Source: Paracoccaceae bacterium (GTDB lineage: Bacteria > Pseudomonadota > Alphaproteobacteria > Rhodobacterales > Rhodobacteraceae). From it: a DNA stretch of 64,000 nucleotides. The notes under the pieces are model-generated. The model had not been told where the DNA came from and did not search any database. It worked only from the letters and a program-made list of their open reading frames with translations. Positions within the stretch are counted from its first letter, which is position 1. Each line of letters begins with the position of its first letter. Location: the NCBI GenBank assembly GCA_014239455.1, contig JAAZYV010000025.1:1-64000 (forward strand), in the 5' to 3' direction. Shown piece after piece: positions 32,455-42,869 of this stretch. A program made the position numbers and the translations under genes.

Positions 32455-32482
32455 AAATATATATTTGAAAAATATATATTTG
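32455..32482. repeat. Tandem 13-bp repeat upstream of dnaK
   Basis: AAATATATATTTG occurs at 32455-32467 and again at 32470-32482, a 15-base period. The first copy is also part of the perfect palindrome CAAATATATATTTG (32454-32467). It lies in the kdsB/dnaK intergenic region, 56 bases before the dnaK heat-shock promoter. It may be an operator for a dimeric regulator or only AT-rich sequence. Confidence 0.35.
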
Positions 32483-32537
32483 GAAAAGCCAAAACTATAG
32501 TATTTTTTCAAAAATTCAATTAAAACTTCTTTAAATC

Positions 32538-32565
32538 CTTGCAGTGTGAAATAGAACTCCCATAT
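32538..32565 (+). promoter_or_regulatory. RpoH (sigma-32)-type promoter of dnaK
   Basis: CTTGCAG (32538-32544), a 14-base spacer and CCCATAT (32559-32565) match the heat-shock sigma-32 pattern (CTTGAAA, 13-15 bases, CCCCATAT) closely. Transcription would start near 32573, giving a leader of about 55 bases before dnaK. No CIRCE inverted repeat (TTAGCACTC-N9-GAGTGCTAA) is visible. Confidence 0.7.
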
Positions 32566-32628
32566 ATCAAGAGATCTCTTAAAGAATGAGTTAAAATACA
32601 CTAATAAGTATAATGGGAAGGAAAAGAA

Positions 32629-34548
32629 ATGTCCAAAGTAATCGGTATAGATTTGGGGACTACAAACTCATGTGTAGCCTTAATGGATGGAAAGGATCCA
32701 AAAGTCATAGAAAATTCTGAGGGTGCTAGAACCACTCCATCAGTAGTTGGTTTCACCGATGACGAAAGGCTTGCTGGACAAGCTGCAAAAAGACAAGCCG
32801 TAACAAACCCAGAAAACACCCTATTTGCAGTAAAAAGATTAATAGGTAGAAGAATTGATGATCCCATGGTCGAAAAAGATAAAGACATGGTGCCTTATTC
32901 TATTGTCGATGAAGGAAATGGTGATGCATGGTTAGAAGTGAACAAACAAAAGTATTCCCCAAGCCAAATCTCTGCTTTTATTTTACAAAAAATGAAGGAA
33001 ACTGCTGAAGACTATATTGGTGATCCTGTTACACAAGCAGTGATAACTGTTCCTGCCTATTTTAATGACGCCCAAAGACAGGCCACTAAAGATGCTGGAA
33101 AGATAGCTGGTTTAGAGGTTTTACGAATCATTAATGAGCCTACCGCGGCAGCTTTAGCCTATGGGCTTGATAAAGAGGGAGGAAAAACTATTGCTGTTTT
33201 TGATCTAGGTGGTGGTACTTTTGATATTTCAATTCTAGAAATTGATGATGGCCTTTTCGAAGTTAAATCAACCAATGGTGACACCTTTTTAGGCGGTGAA
33301 GATTTTGATATGCGGGTCGTAGATTATTTGGCTAGCGAATTTAAAAAAGAAAGTGGCATTGATCTGAAATCTGATAAAATAGCCCTTCAGAGACTAAAAG
33401 AGGCAGCAGAAAAAGCTAAAATTGAGCTTTCGTCTCAATCACAAACAGAAATAAACCAACCATTTATTTCAATGAATCCAAAAACTAGCCAACCCTTGCA
33501 CTTAGTTATAAAGCTAACCAGAGCCAAGCTTGAAAGTTTAGTGTCAGACTTAATTAATAAATCTTTGAAACCATGCCAAGCAGCTTTAAAAGATGCTGGT
33601 TTAACAAAAAAAGAAATTGATGAAGTGGTATTGGTAGGGGGCATGACACGAATGCCAAAAGTGATAGAAGAAGTCACGAAATTCTTTGGTAAAGACCCGC
33701 ATAAAGGGGTAAATCCGGATGAAGTAGTTGCCATGGGTGCGGCAATTCAAGCAGGAGTACTTCAAGGTGACGTAAAAGATGTGGTATTGCTAGATGTTAC
33801 TCCCCTGTCTTTGGGTATTGAAACGCTTGGTGGCGTATTCACTCGTCTTATTGATAGAAATACAACGATACCAACAAAGAAAAGCCAAGTTTTTTCTACT
33901 GCCGAAGACAACCAAAGTGCAGTAACTATTAGAGTTTTTCAGGGGGAAAGAGAAATCGCCACAGATAATAAAGTCTTGGGGCAATTTAATTTGGAAGATA
34001 TACCTTCTGCACCAAGAGGTGTTCCGCAGATTGAAGTAACATTTGATATAGATGCTAATGGAATAGTGTCAGTTTCTGCTAAAGATAAGGGTACAGGTAA
34101 AGAACAAAAAATAACTATTCAAGCATCTGGCGGTCTTTCAGATGAAGATATAGAAAAAATGGTTAAAGATGCCGAAGAAAATGCCGAAGCTGATAAAGAA
34201 AAGAAAGAGCTTATAGAAGCCAGAAATCAAGCTGAGGGTTTGATTCACAGTACTGAAAAATCGCTCGAAGAACATTCTGATAAAATTGACCCCTCTACTG
34301 TCGAAGCCATTGAGCTTTCTATGAAGGCACTGAAAGAAACTCTCGAAAAAGAAGAGGAATCCGCCGATAAAATCCGTGCACGTGCTCAAGATCTTACAGA
34401 ATCTGCAATGAAATTAGGTGAGGCCATCTACAAAGCAGAATCTGAATCAAGTCAAACTAATGAAGAAAATGATGGTTCTGCTACCAACTCCGATGCTGAA
34501 GATATTGTTGATGCTGATTTTGAGGATTTAAACAAACCTGACAAATGA
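32629..34548 (+). CDS. dnaK: Chaperone DnaK (Hsp70)
   Basis: 639-residue Hsp70. [17 protein letters not shown] starts the ATPase domain; [16 protein letters not shown] and [12 protein letters not shown] are the other signatures. The substrate domain and the acidic tail [13 protein letters not shown] follow. The ATG at 32629 has GGAAGG upstream. First gene of dnaK-dnaJ-grpE, driven by the predicted RpoH promoter. Confidence 0.98.
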   Translation: MSKVIGIDLGTTNSCVALMDGKDPKVIENSEGARTTPSVVGFTDDERLAGQAAKRQAVTNPENTLFAVKRLIGRRIDDPMVEKDKDMVPYSIVDEGNGDAWLEVNKQKYSPSQISAFILQKMKETAEDYIGDPVTQAVITVPAYFNDAQRQATKDAGKIAGLEVLRIINEPTAAALAYGLDKEGGKTIAVFDLGGGTFDISILEIDDGLFEVKSTNGDTFLGGEDFDMRVVDYLASEFKKESGIDLKSDKIALQRLKEAAEKAKIELSSQSQTEINQPFISMNPKTSQPLHLVIKLTRAKLESLVSDLINKSLKPCQAALKDAGLTKKEIDEVVLVGGMTRMPKVIEEVTKFFGKDPHKGVNPDEVVAMGAAIQAGVLQGDVKDVVLLDVTPLSLGIETLGGVFTRLIDRNTTIPTKKSQVFSTAEDNQSAVTIRVFQGEREIATDNKVLGQFNLEDIPSAPRGVPQIEVTFDIDANGIVSVSAKDKGTGKEQKITIQASGGLSDEDIEKMVKDAEENAEADKEKKELIEARNQAEGLIHSTEKSLEEHSDKIDPSTVEAIELSMKALKETLEKEEESADKIRARAQDLTESAMKLGEAIYKAESESSQTNEENDGSATNSDAEDIVDADFEDLNKPDK

Positions 34549-34608
34549 TTATATATTAGATCCTATTTTATCTCTGGTCTTCTAGTATAAAATCTAAAGG
34601 ATAAAAAA

Positions 34609-35754
34609 ATGCCCAAAAGTGATTATTACGATCTCTTAGGTTGCTCAAAATCAGCATCTGAAGTGGAAATTAAGAAAGCCTTCAGAACCAAGGCTAAAGA
34701 GCTTCATCCAGATAGGAATTCTGGAAATGATTCTGCTACAGAAAAATTCAAACAAGTAAACGAAGCTTACGAAATTCTTGGTGATCCTAATAAAAGAGCC
34801 GCATATGATCGTTATGGACATGCCGCTTTTGAAGGTAATATGGGCGGGGGTTTTAATTCTGGGCAAGCAGGTGGGGGGGATTTTTCCTCAGCATTTTCAG
34901 ATGTTTTTGAAGATCTGTTTGGTGACTTCATGGGAAACTCCGGAGGTCGAACTAATACAACACAAAGAGCCAATCGAGGGGCTGATTTAAGATACAATAT
35001 GCGTGTAAATCTTGAAGAAGCCTATTCGGGTAAGAAAACCAATATAGACATCCCAACTTCTGTTTCCTGTAACAACTGTGGTGGGACAGGTGCCCAGAGT
35101 GGTGCTAGCCCTACATCATGCCCCACCTGCTCAGGAGTAGGAAAAGTTAGAGCACAACAAGGGTTTTTCACAGTAGAAAGAACCTGTCCAACTTGTTCCG
35201 GGAGAGGTCAAATAATTAAAAATCCCTGCCGTTTGTGTAATGGCCAAGGTAGAGTAGAAAAGTCAAAAAAGCTTAGCGTAAGCATACCTGCTGGAGTTGA
35301 AACTGGAACTAGAATTCGTTTAACTGGAGAAGGAGAAGCCGGTATACGCGGAGGTCATTCTGGAGATTTATATATATTTATAGAAGTACAAAAACACTCG
35401 TTATTTGAAAGGGAAGGTCAAGATCTTTATTGCCGTATACCTATCGCCATGACCACTGCAACTCTAGGTGGAGACCTAGAAGCACCGACACTTGATGGTG
35501 GCAAAACCAGAGTCAAAATACCAGAAGGTGCACAAAACAATAAACAACTTAGACTAAGAGGAAAGGGTATGCCAGCTATAAGAGGAGGAGCTAAAGGTGA
35601 TTTATATATAGAAATAATCGTTGAAACTCCTGTAAACTTAAATTCAGAACAAATAGATTTGCTAAAGAAATTTGAAAAGTCATGTGAAAATAATAGCCCT
35701 GCTAACCAGGATTTTTTTGGTAGGGTTAAGAAATTTTGGAGTGCTAATAGCTAG
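34609..35754 (+). CDS. dnaJ: Chaperone DnaJ (Hsp40)
   Basis: 381-residue cochaperone stimulating the DnaK ATPase. The J domain carries the HPD motif ([10 protein letters not shown]), followed by a Gly/Phe-rich linker and four zinc motifs [24 protein letters not shown] and CRLCNGQG. Two C-terminal substrate-binding domains follow. The ATG at 34609 has AAAGGA upstream, 60 bases after dnaK. Confidence 0.97.
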   Translation: MPKSDYYDLLGCSKSASEVEIKKAFRTKAKELHPDRNSGNDSATEKFKQVNEAYEILGDPNKRAAYDRYGHAAFEGNMGGGFNSGQAGGGDFSSAFSDVFEDLFGDFMGNSGGRTNTTQRANRGADLRYNMRVNLEEAYSGKKTNIDIPTSVSCNNCGGTGAQSGASPTSCPTCSGVGKVRAQQGFFTVERTCPTCSGRGQIIKNPCRLCNGQGRVEKSKKLSVSIPAGVETGTRIRLTGEGEAGIRGGHSGDLYIFIEVQKHSLFEREGQDLYCRIPIAMTTATLGGDLEAPTLDGGKTRVKIPEGAQNNKQLRLRGKGMPAIRGGAKGDLYIEIIVETPVNLNSEQIDLLKKFEKSCENNSPANQDFFGRVKKFWSANS

Positions 35755-35763
35755 AGTCAGATT

Positions 35764-36396
35764 ATGGTAAATACAGAAGAAAAAAATGAACCCCTTAAAG
35801 ATGCTTTACTTGATGAAGCTTTGGTCGAGGAAGAAGGTGAACAAGAAAATGACATCCTCAAAGAACTAGATTCTGATAATTTAGAAGAGGACGTAATTTC
35901 AGATATTGAGAAAATTACTCTTGAAAGGGATGAAATTAAAGATCAATTAATACGCTCTTACGCAGAAAATGAAAATATCCGTAAAAGGGCTGAAAAGGAA
36001 AAGAAGGAAGCCGAAATATATGGCATCACCAAGATGTCAAGAGACATATTAGCTGTTTATGACAACCTACAAAGAGCTTTAGATCTTGCGGACGATATTT
36101 TGGATGAAAAATCGTTACCTATGATAGAAGGACTTGAACTAACCAAGAAGGATCTTCTTGAAACCTTCAAAAGGAACAAGATTGACGAGATTGAACCCGA
36201 ATTAGGGGAAAAATTTGATCCAAAATTACATCAGGCTATGTTCGAAGGCCCATCAAATACTGTAGAAAAAGGTACGATAATGCAAGTTTTATCTATCGGT
36301 TTCTCTATTAGTGATCGACTTTTGAGAGCCGCACATGTTGCAGTGTCATCAGGAAAAATTAAGATTATTGATAACCCAAAACCTGAAGAAAATTAG
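35764..36396 (+). CDS. grpE: Nucleotide exchange factor GrpE
   Basis: 210-residue cofactor that releases ADP from DnaK. An acidic N-terminal region of about 45 residues leads to a long coiled coil (around LERDEIKDQLIRSYAENENIRKRAEKEKK). The C-terminal beta domain has the motif FDPKLHQAMFEGPS. It begins 9 bases after dnaJ. In many alphaproteobacteria grpE pairs with hrcA; here hrcA lies 3 kb away beyond mutS. Confidence 0.95.
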   Translation: MVNTEEKNEPLKDALLDEALVEEEGEQENDILKELDSDNLEEDVISDIEKITLERDEIKDQLIRSYAENENIRKRAEKEKKEAEIYGITKMSRDILAVYDNLQRALDLADDILDEKSLPMIEGLELTKKDLLETFKRNKIDEIEPELGEKFDPKLHQAMFEGPSNTVEKGTIMQVLSIGFSISDRLLRAAHVAVSSGKIKIIDNPKPEEN

Positions 36397-36431
36397 TAAA
36401 AAAATTAATTTAAAGATCCTCTGATTTTGAG

Positions 36432-39104
36432 TTAACGTTTTAATTCTCTCTGTATTTTGTAAAGAAAATGTAAAGCCTCCTTGGGGGAAAGATCGTCAAC
36501 ATTTAAAGATTGCAATAAGTCTCTGATTTGCGGTTGATCTATTGTATTTAAACTCATTTTATCTTGTGTTTGTGGTATGTTTCGTACAGCCCCATTTTTA
36601 TTTCTGTTGAATTCAGAATTATTTTCTAAAACTTTCAAAATATCTAAAGCTCTATCGGTTACCTTCTCTGGTATGCCTGCTAGCTTTGCTACCTTAATAC
36701 CAAAAGAATGGTTTGAAAAACCATCAACGATTTTATGTAAGAAAATTAACTCACCTTCGTATTCCTTTATTTTGACTGTAAGGTTTGACAATAAAGGTAG
36801 TTCTTTATCTAAAACTGTCAATTCATGATAATGGGTTGCGAAAAGTGTTCGACAGCAATTTTGATTGTGCAGGTGTTCAAGCGTTGACCAAGCTATGGAC
36901 AAACCATCAAAGGTTGACGTACCCCTTCCTATTTCATCCAAGATTACAAATGAATTTTCTGTGGCCTGGTTAAGAATAGTTGCAGTTTCAAGCATTTCTA
37001 CCATAAATGTTGAATGACCTTGGGACAGATCGTCTGATGCACCTATGCGAGAAAAAACTCTATCAGTTAGCCCTATTTTCGCTTTCTTTGCAGGAACAAA
37101 ACTCCCCATTTGGGCCATTATAACTATTAATGCATTCTGTCTAAGAAAAGTTGATTTACCAGCCATATTAGGCCCAGTGATTAAATTTGTCGTAGTTTTT
37201 TCATTTAATTTGCAATCATTTGGTATAAAAGAGTGGTCGCTTTTTTCTTTAACGTTTTTTTCCACTACTGGATGCCTTCCATCCAAGATTTCTAATATTT
37301 TTTTATCTGAAATCTCTGGTTTAATCCAGTTTTCCTCTCTTGATATTAAACCCAAATTTGAGAAAAAATCTAATTCACCCAGTACTCCCGCAGAAACTCT
37401 TATCTCAGACCTTAGATCTAAGAGTGTTTTCTGGATTTCTTTATATACTTTTTTTTCTAACTCTTCCATTTTTGAGGTAGACGTATTTATTTGGCTTTCT
37501 AAAGAAATCAACTCATTGGTGGTAAAACGTACGGTATTTGCAGTGGTTTGACGGTGTATAAAATTTTCATTTACACCAGTTTCGGACAAAGCTTCAGCAT
37601 TCTTAGATGTTAATTCTATGAAGTAACCAAGGACATTATTCTGCTTGATTTTCAAACTTGAAATACTTGTATTTGAAATTAAATTTTCTTCTAATTTCTT
37701 AACAATGGTTTCGCTTTGATAAAGTAGACTTCTTAAATAATCTAACTCCGAATCATAACCTGAATTTATGAAACTTGTCTTATTAAATATTTCTAAAGGG
37801 CTTTCTGAAAGAGCTTGATTTAGAAATATCAATACATCTTTAAAATTAAAAATGTTATCTAATATCGAATCTAATTTTTTAGGTAGAGTTTCTTGCGTAC
37901 TTATATTAGTGAAAAGTTTCTTAACTTTACTAGTTATCACAATACCCTTTTTAACAGTTATTAGGTCTTGGAAGCTACTTCTATGAAAAGCAAGTCTAGA
38001 AAGAGCTCTTTCAAAGTCGGGACAACCTATCAAAACCTGTCTTAGAGATTCAGAAAATCCTGGGTTTGTAGAAAAAAATTGTGTGACCGATAACCTTTCT
38101 ATAATTGATTTTTTCTCAGATAAAGGTGCATTTACTCTAATTGATAAAAGCCTCGAACCAAAACTTGTAACGGTTTTGTCCAAGATACTAATTAAAGATC
38201 CTTTTTTTTCCCCTGCCAAAGAAATGTTAATTTCTAAGTTTTTTCTAGTATGTTGATCTATTTCTAGAATTAAATCCCTCTTTTCTAGAACTGGTCTCAT
38301 CAATTGAATTTTAGTGCCACTTTGGGTCACAAGAATATAGTCTAATATGGCTCCAAGCGCTCCTATCATTGAATAAGAGAAATTGCCAAAGCTTTTGATG
38401 CTTTTGACACCATAATGGTTCAACAACTTGTCGTGAGAGTTAGTAGTGTTGAAGCTGGATCCTGACAGGACTGTTACTTTGTAATTTTTTTCCTTTAAAC
38501 CTAAAAGATTTTTTTCTGCATAATTATTGGAAATTAATATTTCACTAGGTTTTATTCTTGCCAGAGAGGATTCGAGTTCTCCTTTAGAAATTCCTCTAAC
38601 AAAAAGATTCCCTGTAGAAATATCGGTCCATGCTATAGATAAATCTTCTCGAATCTCATTAATCGATAACAGAAAATTACTTATTTTACCTTCAAGCAAA
38701 TTATCTTCTACTACAGTACCTGGTGTAATAATTCTTATTACATCCCTGTTTACTATCGCTTTGTAACCTCTCTTCTTAGCTTCTTCTGGGGTTTCTGTTT
38801 GTTCACAAATAGCAATATGCAGGCCCTTTTTTATTAAAGTCTCTATATAGCGATCTGATGCATGATGTGGCACTCCGCACATCGGTATATCTTTTCCATT
38901 TAATTTCCCTCTTTTGGTAAGCGTGATATTTAAGATGTCACTCGCTAAATACGCATCGTCAAAAAAAAGTTCATAAAAATCTCCCATCCTAAAAAATAGT
39001 AATGCTCCTGGATGACTTCTCTTGATTTTCAAATACTGTTCCATCAAAGGAGTAATACTACTCTGAGCCTTAACCTTTGGGGTATTTTTTGTATTTGAAT
39101 TCAT
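36432..39104 (-). CDS. mutS: DNA mismatch repair protein MutS
   Basis: About 890 residues. The mismatch-binding domain starts PLMEQYLKIKRSHP and has the Phe of FFRMGDFYELFF. The ATPase domain has Walker A GPNMAGKSTFLRQ, FVILDEIGRGTSTFDG and ATHYHEL. The frame is open from a GTG at 39122, but I prefer the ATG at 39104; a G7 run lies between and could act as Shine-Dalgarno. Convergent with grpE. Confidence 0.96.
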   Translation of the reverse strand: MNSNTKNTPKVKAQSSITPLMEQYLKIKRSHPGALLFFRMGDFYELFFDDAYLASDILNITLTKRGKLNGKDIPMCGVPHHASDRYIETLIKKGLHIAICEQTETPEEAKKRGYKAIVNRDVIRIITPGTVVEDNLLEGKISNFLLSINEIREDLSIAWTDISTGNLFVRGISKGELESSLARIKPSEILISNNYAEKNLLGLKEKNYKVTVLSGSSFNTTNSHDKLLNHYGVKSIKSFGNFSYSMIGALGAILDYILVTQSGTKIQLMRPVLEKRDLILEIDQHTRKNLEINISLAGEKKGSLISILDKTVTSFGSRLLSIRVNAPLSEKKSIIERLSVTQFFSTNPGFSESLRQVLIGCPDFERALSRLAFHRSSFQDLITVKKGIVITSKVKKLFTNISTQETLPKKLDSILDNIFNFKDVLIFLNQALSESPLEIFNKTSFINSGYDSELDYLRSLLYQSETIVKKLEENLISNTSISSLKIKQNNVLGYFIELTSKNAEALSETGVNENFIHRQTTANTVRFTTNELISLESQINTSTSKMEELEKKVYKEIQKTLLDLRSEIRVSAGVLGELDFFSNLGLISREENWIKPEISDKKILEILDGRHPVVEKNVKEKSDHSFIPNDCKLNEKTTTNLITGPNMAGKSTFLRQNALIVIMAQMGSFVPAKKAKIGLTDRVFSRIGASDDLSQGHSTFMVEMLETATILNQATENSFVILDEIGRGTSTFDGLSIAWSTLEHLHNQNCCRTLFATHYHELTVLDKELPLLSNLTVKIKEYEGELIFLHKIVDGFSNHSFGIKVAKLAGIPEKVTDRALDILKVLENNSEFNRNKNGAVRNIPQTQDKMSLNTIDQPQIRDLLQSLNVDDLSPKEALHFLYKIQRELKR

Positions 39105-39225
39105 TGAATTAATCCCCCCCACTCAATAAGATTTATAACATCACGACTGTATTCTTTTTGATTTGATACACAACAACTAGCCTTTATCAAAATGAAGCTC
39201 CTTTTACCCTTTTTAAATATGGTGA

Positions 39226-40293
39226 TTAGCGATTTCTTTTTGAAATCATTTTACCAACTAATTGAGCTGTATAATCAACTATTGGCACTATCCTTCCATA
39301 ATTGAGTCTAGTAGGCCCTATTACCCCCACAGCTCCTATAATCTTGCTTTCACTATTCATGTATGGTGAAAAAACAAGTGACGAGCCAGACAAAGAAAAT
39401 AATTTGTTCTCTGAACCAATAAAAACTCTAACTCCATCGCCTTCCTCTGTGAGATCCAATAATTGCTCTAAATCCCTTTTTCTTTCCAAATCATCAAATA
39501 ATATCCTTATCCTTTCAATCTTATCTTTGTCTTCTAGATCATCTATCAGGTTAGATCGTCCCCTGATGATTAGCCGGTCACGACCAGACAAAACGTCTGG
39601 TGCCCAAGAGGCCACTCCAGATTCAATTAATTTATGAGTGATCTTATCCAGGTGGTTCTGATTTTGCACAATTTCTTGGACAATTATTTTACGAACCTCT
39701 GATAGAGTATGACCAGCCAAGATAGAGTTAAGGAAATTACCAGCCTCTCGCATCGCGCTAGGTGTTAAACCCAAAGGTGGTTTAAAAATTCTATTTTCCA
39801 CCTGCCCGTCTGATGTCACTAGAACTACAAGAGCCCTATCAACTGATAAGGAGACAAATTCTATTTGTTTTATGGCGGATTCTAATTTCGGAGCCAAAAC
39901 AAGACTTGCTCCTGCAGTTAATCCAGAAAGTATGGAACCTACTCGATCCAAAATTGGATGAATTTCTTTTTCATCACCGCTGATGGATTTTTCTAGCTCC
40001 TCTCTCGTCTCTTTGCCCATGTCAGAAATTTCCAACAAGCCGTCTACAAACAACCTTAATCCTTTTTGAGTTGGAAACCGACCTGAAGAACTATGAAAAC
40101 TACCTAGTAAACCTGTTTCTTCCAAATCCTGCATGATATTTCTGACTGTGGATGAAGAAAGGTTTTCGTTTAAACTCTTCGACAAAGTTCTAGAACCAAC
40201 TGGTTCACCAGTATTGATGTATGTTTCAACCAAACATCTGAATACTTCTCTACTTCTTTCAGTTAATTTATCTATTTGCGTTTTACCGATCAT
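39226..40293 (-). CDS. hrcA: Heat-inducible transcription repressor HrcA
   Basis: About 355 residues. The N-terminal winged helix has LTERSREVFRCLVETYINTGEPVGSRTLSK and SSSTVRNIMQDLEETGLL. HrcA represses chaperone genes through CIRCE operators, with GroE as thermosensor. The ATG at 40293 is preceded by GGAG; a TTG at 40314 is also in frame. No CIRCE is visible before dnaK or hrcA, so its likely target, groESL, is outside the window. Divergent from rph. Confidence 0.93.
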   Translation of the reverse strand: MIGKTQIDKLTERSREVFRCLVETYINTGEPVGSRTLSKSLNENLSSSTVRNIMQDLEETGLLGSFHSSSGRFPTQKGLRLFVDGLLEISDMGKETREELEKSISGDEKEIHPILDRVGSILSGLTAGASLVLAPKLESAIKQIEFVSLSVDRALVVLVTSDGQVENRIFKPPLGLTPSAMREAGNFLNSILAGHTLSEVRKIIVQEIVQNQNHLDKITHKLIESGVASWAPDVLSGRDRLIIRGRSNLIDDLEDKDKIERIRILFDDLERKRDLEQLLDLTEEGDGVRVFIGSENKLFSLSGSSLVFSPYMNSESKIIGAVGVIGPTRLNYGRIVPIVDYTAQLVGKMISKRNR

Positions 40294-40385
40294 TTTCTCC
40301 ACATTTCTTTTCAATACTATTTACTAAGGACGAATTTATCTCTAGAAAATTTGATAACATTAACATTTAACAGAATGAAAAAATT

Positions 40386-41102
40386 ATGAGACCATCAAAA
40401 AGAAATTTCAACCAAATACGTCAAACCACTATAAAAACTAACGTCAACAAAAATGCTGAAGGTTCCTGCCTTATAAAATGTGGGGATACACACATAATAT
40501 GTACTGCAACTCTCGAGGAATCAGTTCCTCAATTCATGAGAAAAACTGGGTTAGGTTGGGTCACAGCTGAATATGCTATGCTTCCAAGATCTACCAATAG
40601 TAGAATGAAAAGAGAAGCATCGAGAGGAAAACAAGGGGGAAGAACTCTTGAAATTCAAAGGCTCATAGGTAGATCTTTAAGAGCTTGCATAGATAGAGTT
40701 TTACTTGGTGAAAGGCAAATTATAATTGACTGCGATGTTATCCAAGCTGATGGTGGAACAAGATGTGCTGCGATAACAGGTGGATGGATAGCCTTAAAAC
40801 AAGCTACGGATCTATTAATTAGAAATGGATCCATCAAAGAAACACCTGTTATTTCCCATATAGCAGCAATTTCTTGTGGTATGTTGGGAGAGCAAGCTAT
40901 TTTAGATTTAGACTATGAAGAGGACTCAAATATTAGTACTGATGCTAACTTCGTAATGAATGAGCATGGTGCTATTGTGGAGGTCCAAGCTTCTGCAGAA
41001 AAGAAAACTTTCTCCCGAAATGAATTTGAGAAATTATTTGACCTAGCAGAATTAGGAATCAGAGAATTAATAGAAGTCCAAAAATATTCTCTAAGTCTAT
41101 GA
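40386..41102 (+). CDS. rph: Ribonuclease PH
   Basis: 238-residue phosphorolytic 3' exoribonuclease that trims tRNA 3' ends as a hexamer. The start RPSKRNFNQIRQTTIKTNVNKNAEGSCLIKCGDTHI and GWVTAEYAMLPRSTNSR, IDCDVIQADGGTRCAAITGG are family signatures. It overlaps rdgB (ATGA) and is divergent from hrcA, the usual alphaproteobacterial arrangement. Confidence 0.96.
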   Translation: MRPSKRNFNQIRQTTIKTNVNKNAEGSCLIKCGDTHIICTATLEESVPQFMRKTGLGWVTAEYAMLPRSTNSRMKREASRGKQGGRTLEIQRLIGRSLRACIDRVLLGERQIIIDCDVIQADGGTRCAAITGGWIALKQATDLLIRNGSIKETPVISHIAAISCGMLGEQAILDLDYEEDSNISTDANFVMNEHGAIVEVQASAEKKTFSRNEFEKLFDLAELGIRELIEVQKYSLSL

Positions 41103-41725
41103 TTTCTTTTTCTGAAAAAAAACTCCTTATAGCGACCCACAATCCAGGTAAGTTTGAAGAGTTTAAATCAATTTTAGGTGATTTGGATCTGAAAATCATG
41201 TCCTCTAAGGATCTTAATTTATCTGAACCAAAGGAAATAGAGAACTCCTTTTTGGGTAATGCTAGAATTAAATCTAGATCATCTTGCCAAGCGAGTAACT
41301 TACCTAGTCTAGCTGATGATAGCGGTATAGAAGTCCATGCCCTTAATAATCAACCTGGCGTACATACTGCTGATTGGGCAGAAACAAAAACCGGAAGAGA
41401 CTTCAAAAAAGCGATGAATCTTTTATGGACTAAATTAACTTTGACAAAAAAACAAAAACCTTTCACCGCAGAATTTTGTTGCACTCTAGTTTTAACTTTT
41501 CCTAACGGTGAAGAAAAAATATTTGAAGGAAGAGTAACTGGTGAAATTGTATGGCCCATAAGGGGGGCCGAAGGTCACGGATATGATCCCATCTTCTTAC
41601 CAAAAGGCTATTCCAAGACTTTTGGTGAGATGAAAAAACATCAAAAAAATAAAATTAGCCATAGATATGAAGCTTTGAGAAAATTTATAAATTTTTATCA
41701 GAAAATTTCACCAAAAATTGATTGA
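41099..41725 (+). CDS. rdgB: dITP/XTP pyrophosphatase
   Basis: 208-residue Ham1-family enzyme that removes dITP, ITP and XTP from nucleotide pools. It shows LLIATHNPGKFEEFK at the start, LADDSGIEVHALNNQPG and HGYDPIFLPKGYSKTFGEM. Its start overlaps the rph stop and its end overlaps the hemW start, so the three genes form a coupled operon. Confidence 0.95.
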   Translation: MISFSEKKLLIATHNPGKFEEFKSILGDLDLKIMSSKDLNLSEPKEIENSFLGNARIKSRSSCQASNLPSLADDSGIEVHALNNQPGVHTADWAETKTGRDFKKAMNLLWTKLTLTKKQKPFTAEFCCTLVLTFPNGEEKIFEGRVTGEIVWPIRGAEGHGYDPIFLPKGYSKTFGEMKKHQKNKISHRYEALRKFINFYQKISPKID

Positions 41726-42866
41726 CGTGGATTATATTTCAATTTATTTGCACTGGCCATTTTGTGAATCAAAGTGCCCATACTGTGATTTCAACAGCCA
41801 TGTACGAAAAAAAATTGTGCAAGAGGATTGGTTGCAAGGTTACCTAAAGAATATCCGGGTATGGTTTTCTGTTTTTAACAACCCGAAAGTTAAAACCATT
41901 TATTTTGGTGGTGGAACACCCAGCTTGATGGAGCCAAATATAGTTTCAGATCTTTTAGAAGATCTCTATAAGAATTATTCGATTTCTAAAGATATAGAAA
42001 TATCTCTTGAAGCCAATCCTAGTTCTGTCGAAATAAAAAAATTTAGAGATTACGCTTCTGCCGGAATAAATAGAATTTCTATAGGTGTTCAGTCATTTGT
42101 AGATAAGGATCTCAAATTACTAGGTAGGCGCCATAACGCCAATGAAGCTCTATCTGCTATTGACACTGGTTCAAGCATTTTTGAAAATTTAAGCATTGAT
42201 TTAATTTATGGTAGACAATTTCAAAACCTGCTGGATTGGGAAAAAGAATTGCAATTTGCTATTTCGTTACGGAGTCAACATTTGTCTCTTTACCAACTAA
42301 CTGTGGAAAACAATACCGCCTTTGGTAGATTGTTTGATAAAGGAAAATTGAAAGGTTTGCCTAATGATGAATTGTCTAGAAAGCTTTTTATAACCACCAA
42401 TGATATATGCTATTCCCACGGATATAAACCTTATGAAATCTCCAATTTTTCATTAGATAACCACGAGTGTAAGCATAATGTGAATTACTGGAAGTGCGGT
42501 AATTTCCTTGGGATAGGACCTGGGGCGCATGGTCGATACCAATTCAATCAAGAACGTTTCTCATATAAGAATATAAAGAATCCTGAGTCCTGGCTTAATA
42601 AATCATTCAGTGGAGATTCTGCTATAAATGTTAAAACAAGAATGTCTGATTTGGATCATTTTGAAGAATTCGTTATTATGGGATTAAGACTTAGTGAGGG
42701 TCTGAGTTTATCAAAAATGCAAAAAAATTTCGGCAGGACATTTGACGACAACACACTTCAACAATTAATACGGTTAGGTTTTATAGAAATTGTTGGTACC
42801 CGCCTTAAAGTCTTACAAAAAGGAAAGATCTTATTGAATTATATAACTAAAGAGTTATTAACATGA
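41718..42866 (+). CDS. hemW: Radical SAM heme chaperone HemW
   Basis: 382-residue radical-SAM-family protein now regarded as a heme chaperone rather than a coproporphyrinogen oxidase. The cluster motif CESKCPYC follows IYLHWPF. TIYFGGGTPSLM, RISIGVQSF and the HNVNYW motif of the HemW group are present. The start is uncertain: TTG at 41718, overlapping the rdgB stop, or GTG at 41727. Convergent with parB three bases away. Confidence 0.92.
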   Translation: MIDVDYISIYLHWPFCESKCPYCDFNSHVRKKIVQEDWLQGYLKNIRVWFSVFNNPKVKTIYFGGGTPSLMEPNIVSDLLEDLYKNYSISKDIEISLEANPSSVEIKKFRDYASAGINRISIGVQSFVDKDLKLLGRRHNANEALSAIDTGSSIFENLSIDLIYGRQFQNLLDWEKELQFAISLRSQHLSLYQLTVENNTAFGRLFDKGKLKGLPNDELSRKLFITTNDICYSHGYKPYEISNFSLDNHECKHNVNYWKCGNFLGIGPGAHGRYQFNQERFSYKNIKNPESWLNKSFSGDSAINVKTRMSDLDHFEEFVIMGLRLSEGLSLSKMQKNFGRTFDDNTLQQLIRLGFIEIVGTRLKVLQKGKILLNYITKELLT

Positions 42867-42869
42867 ATT

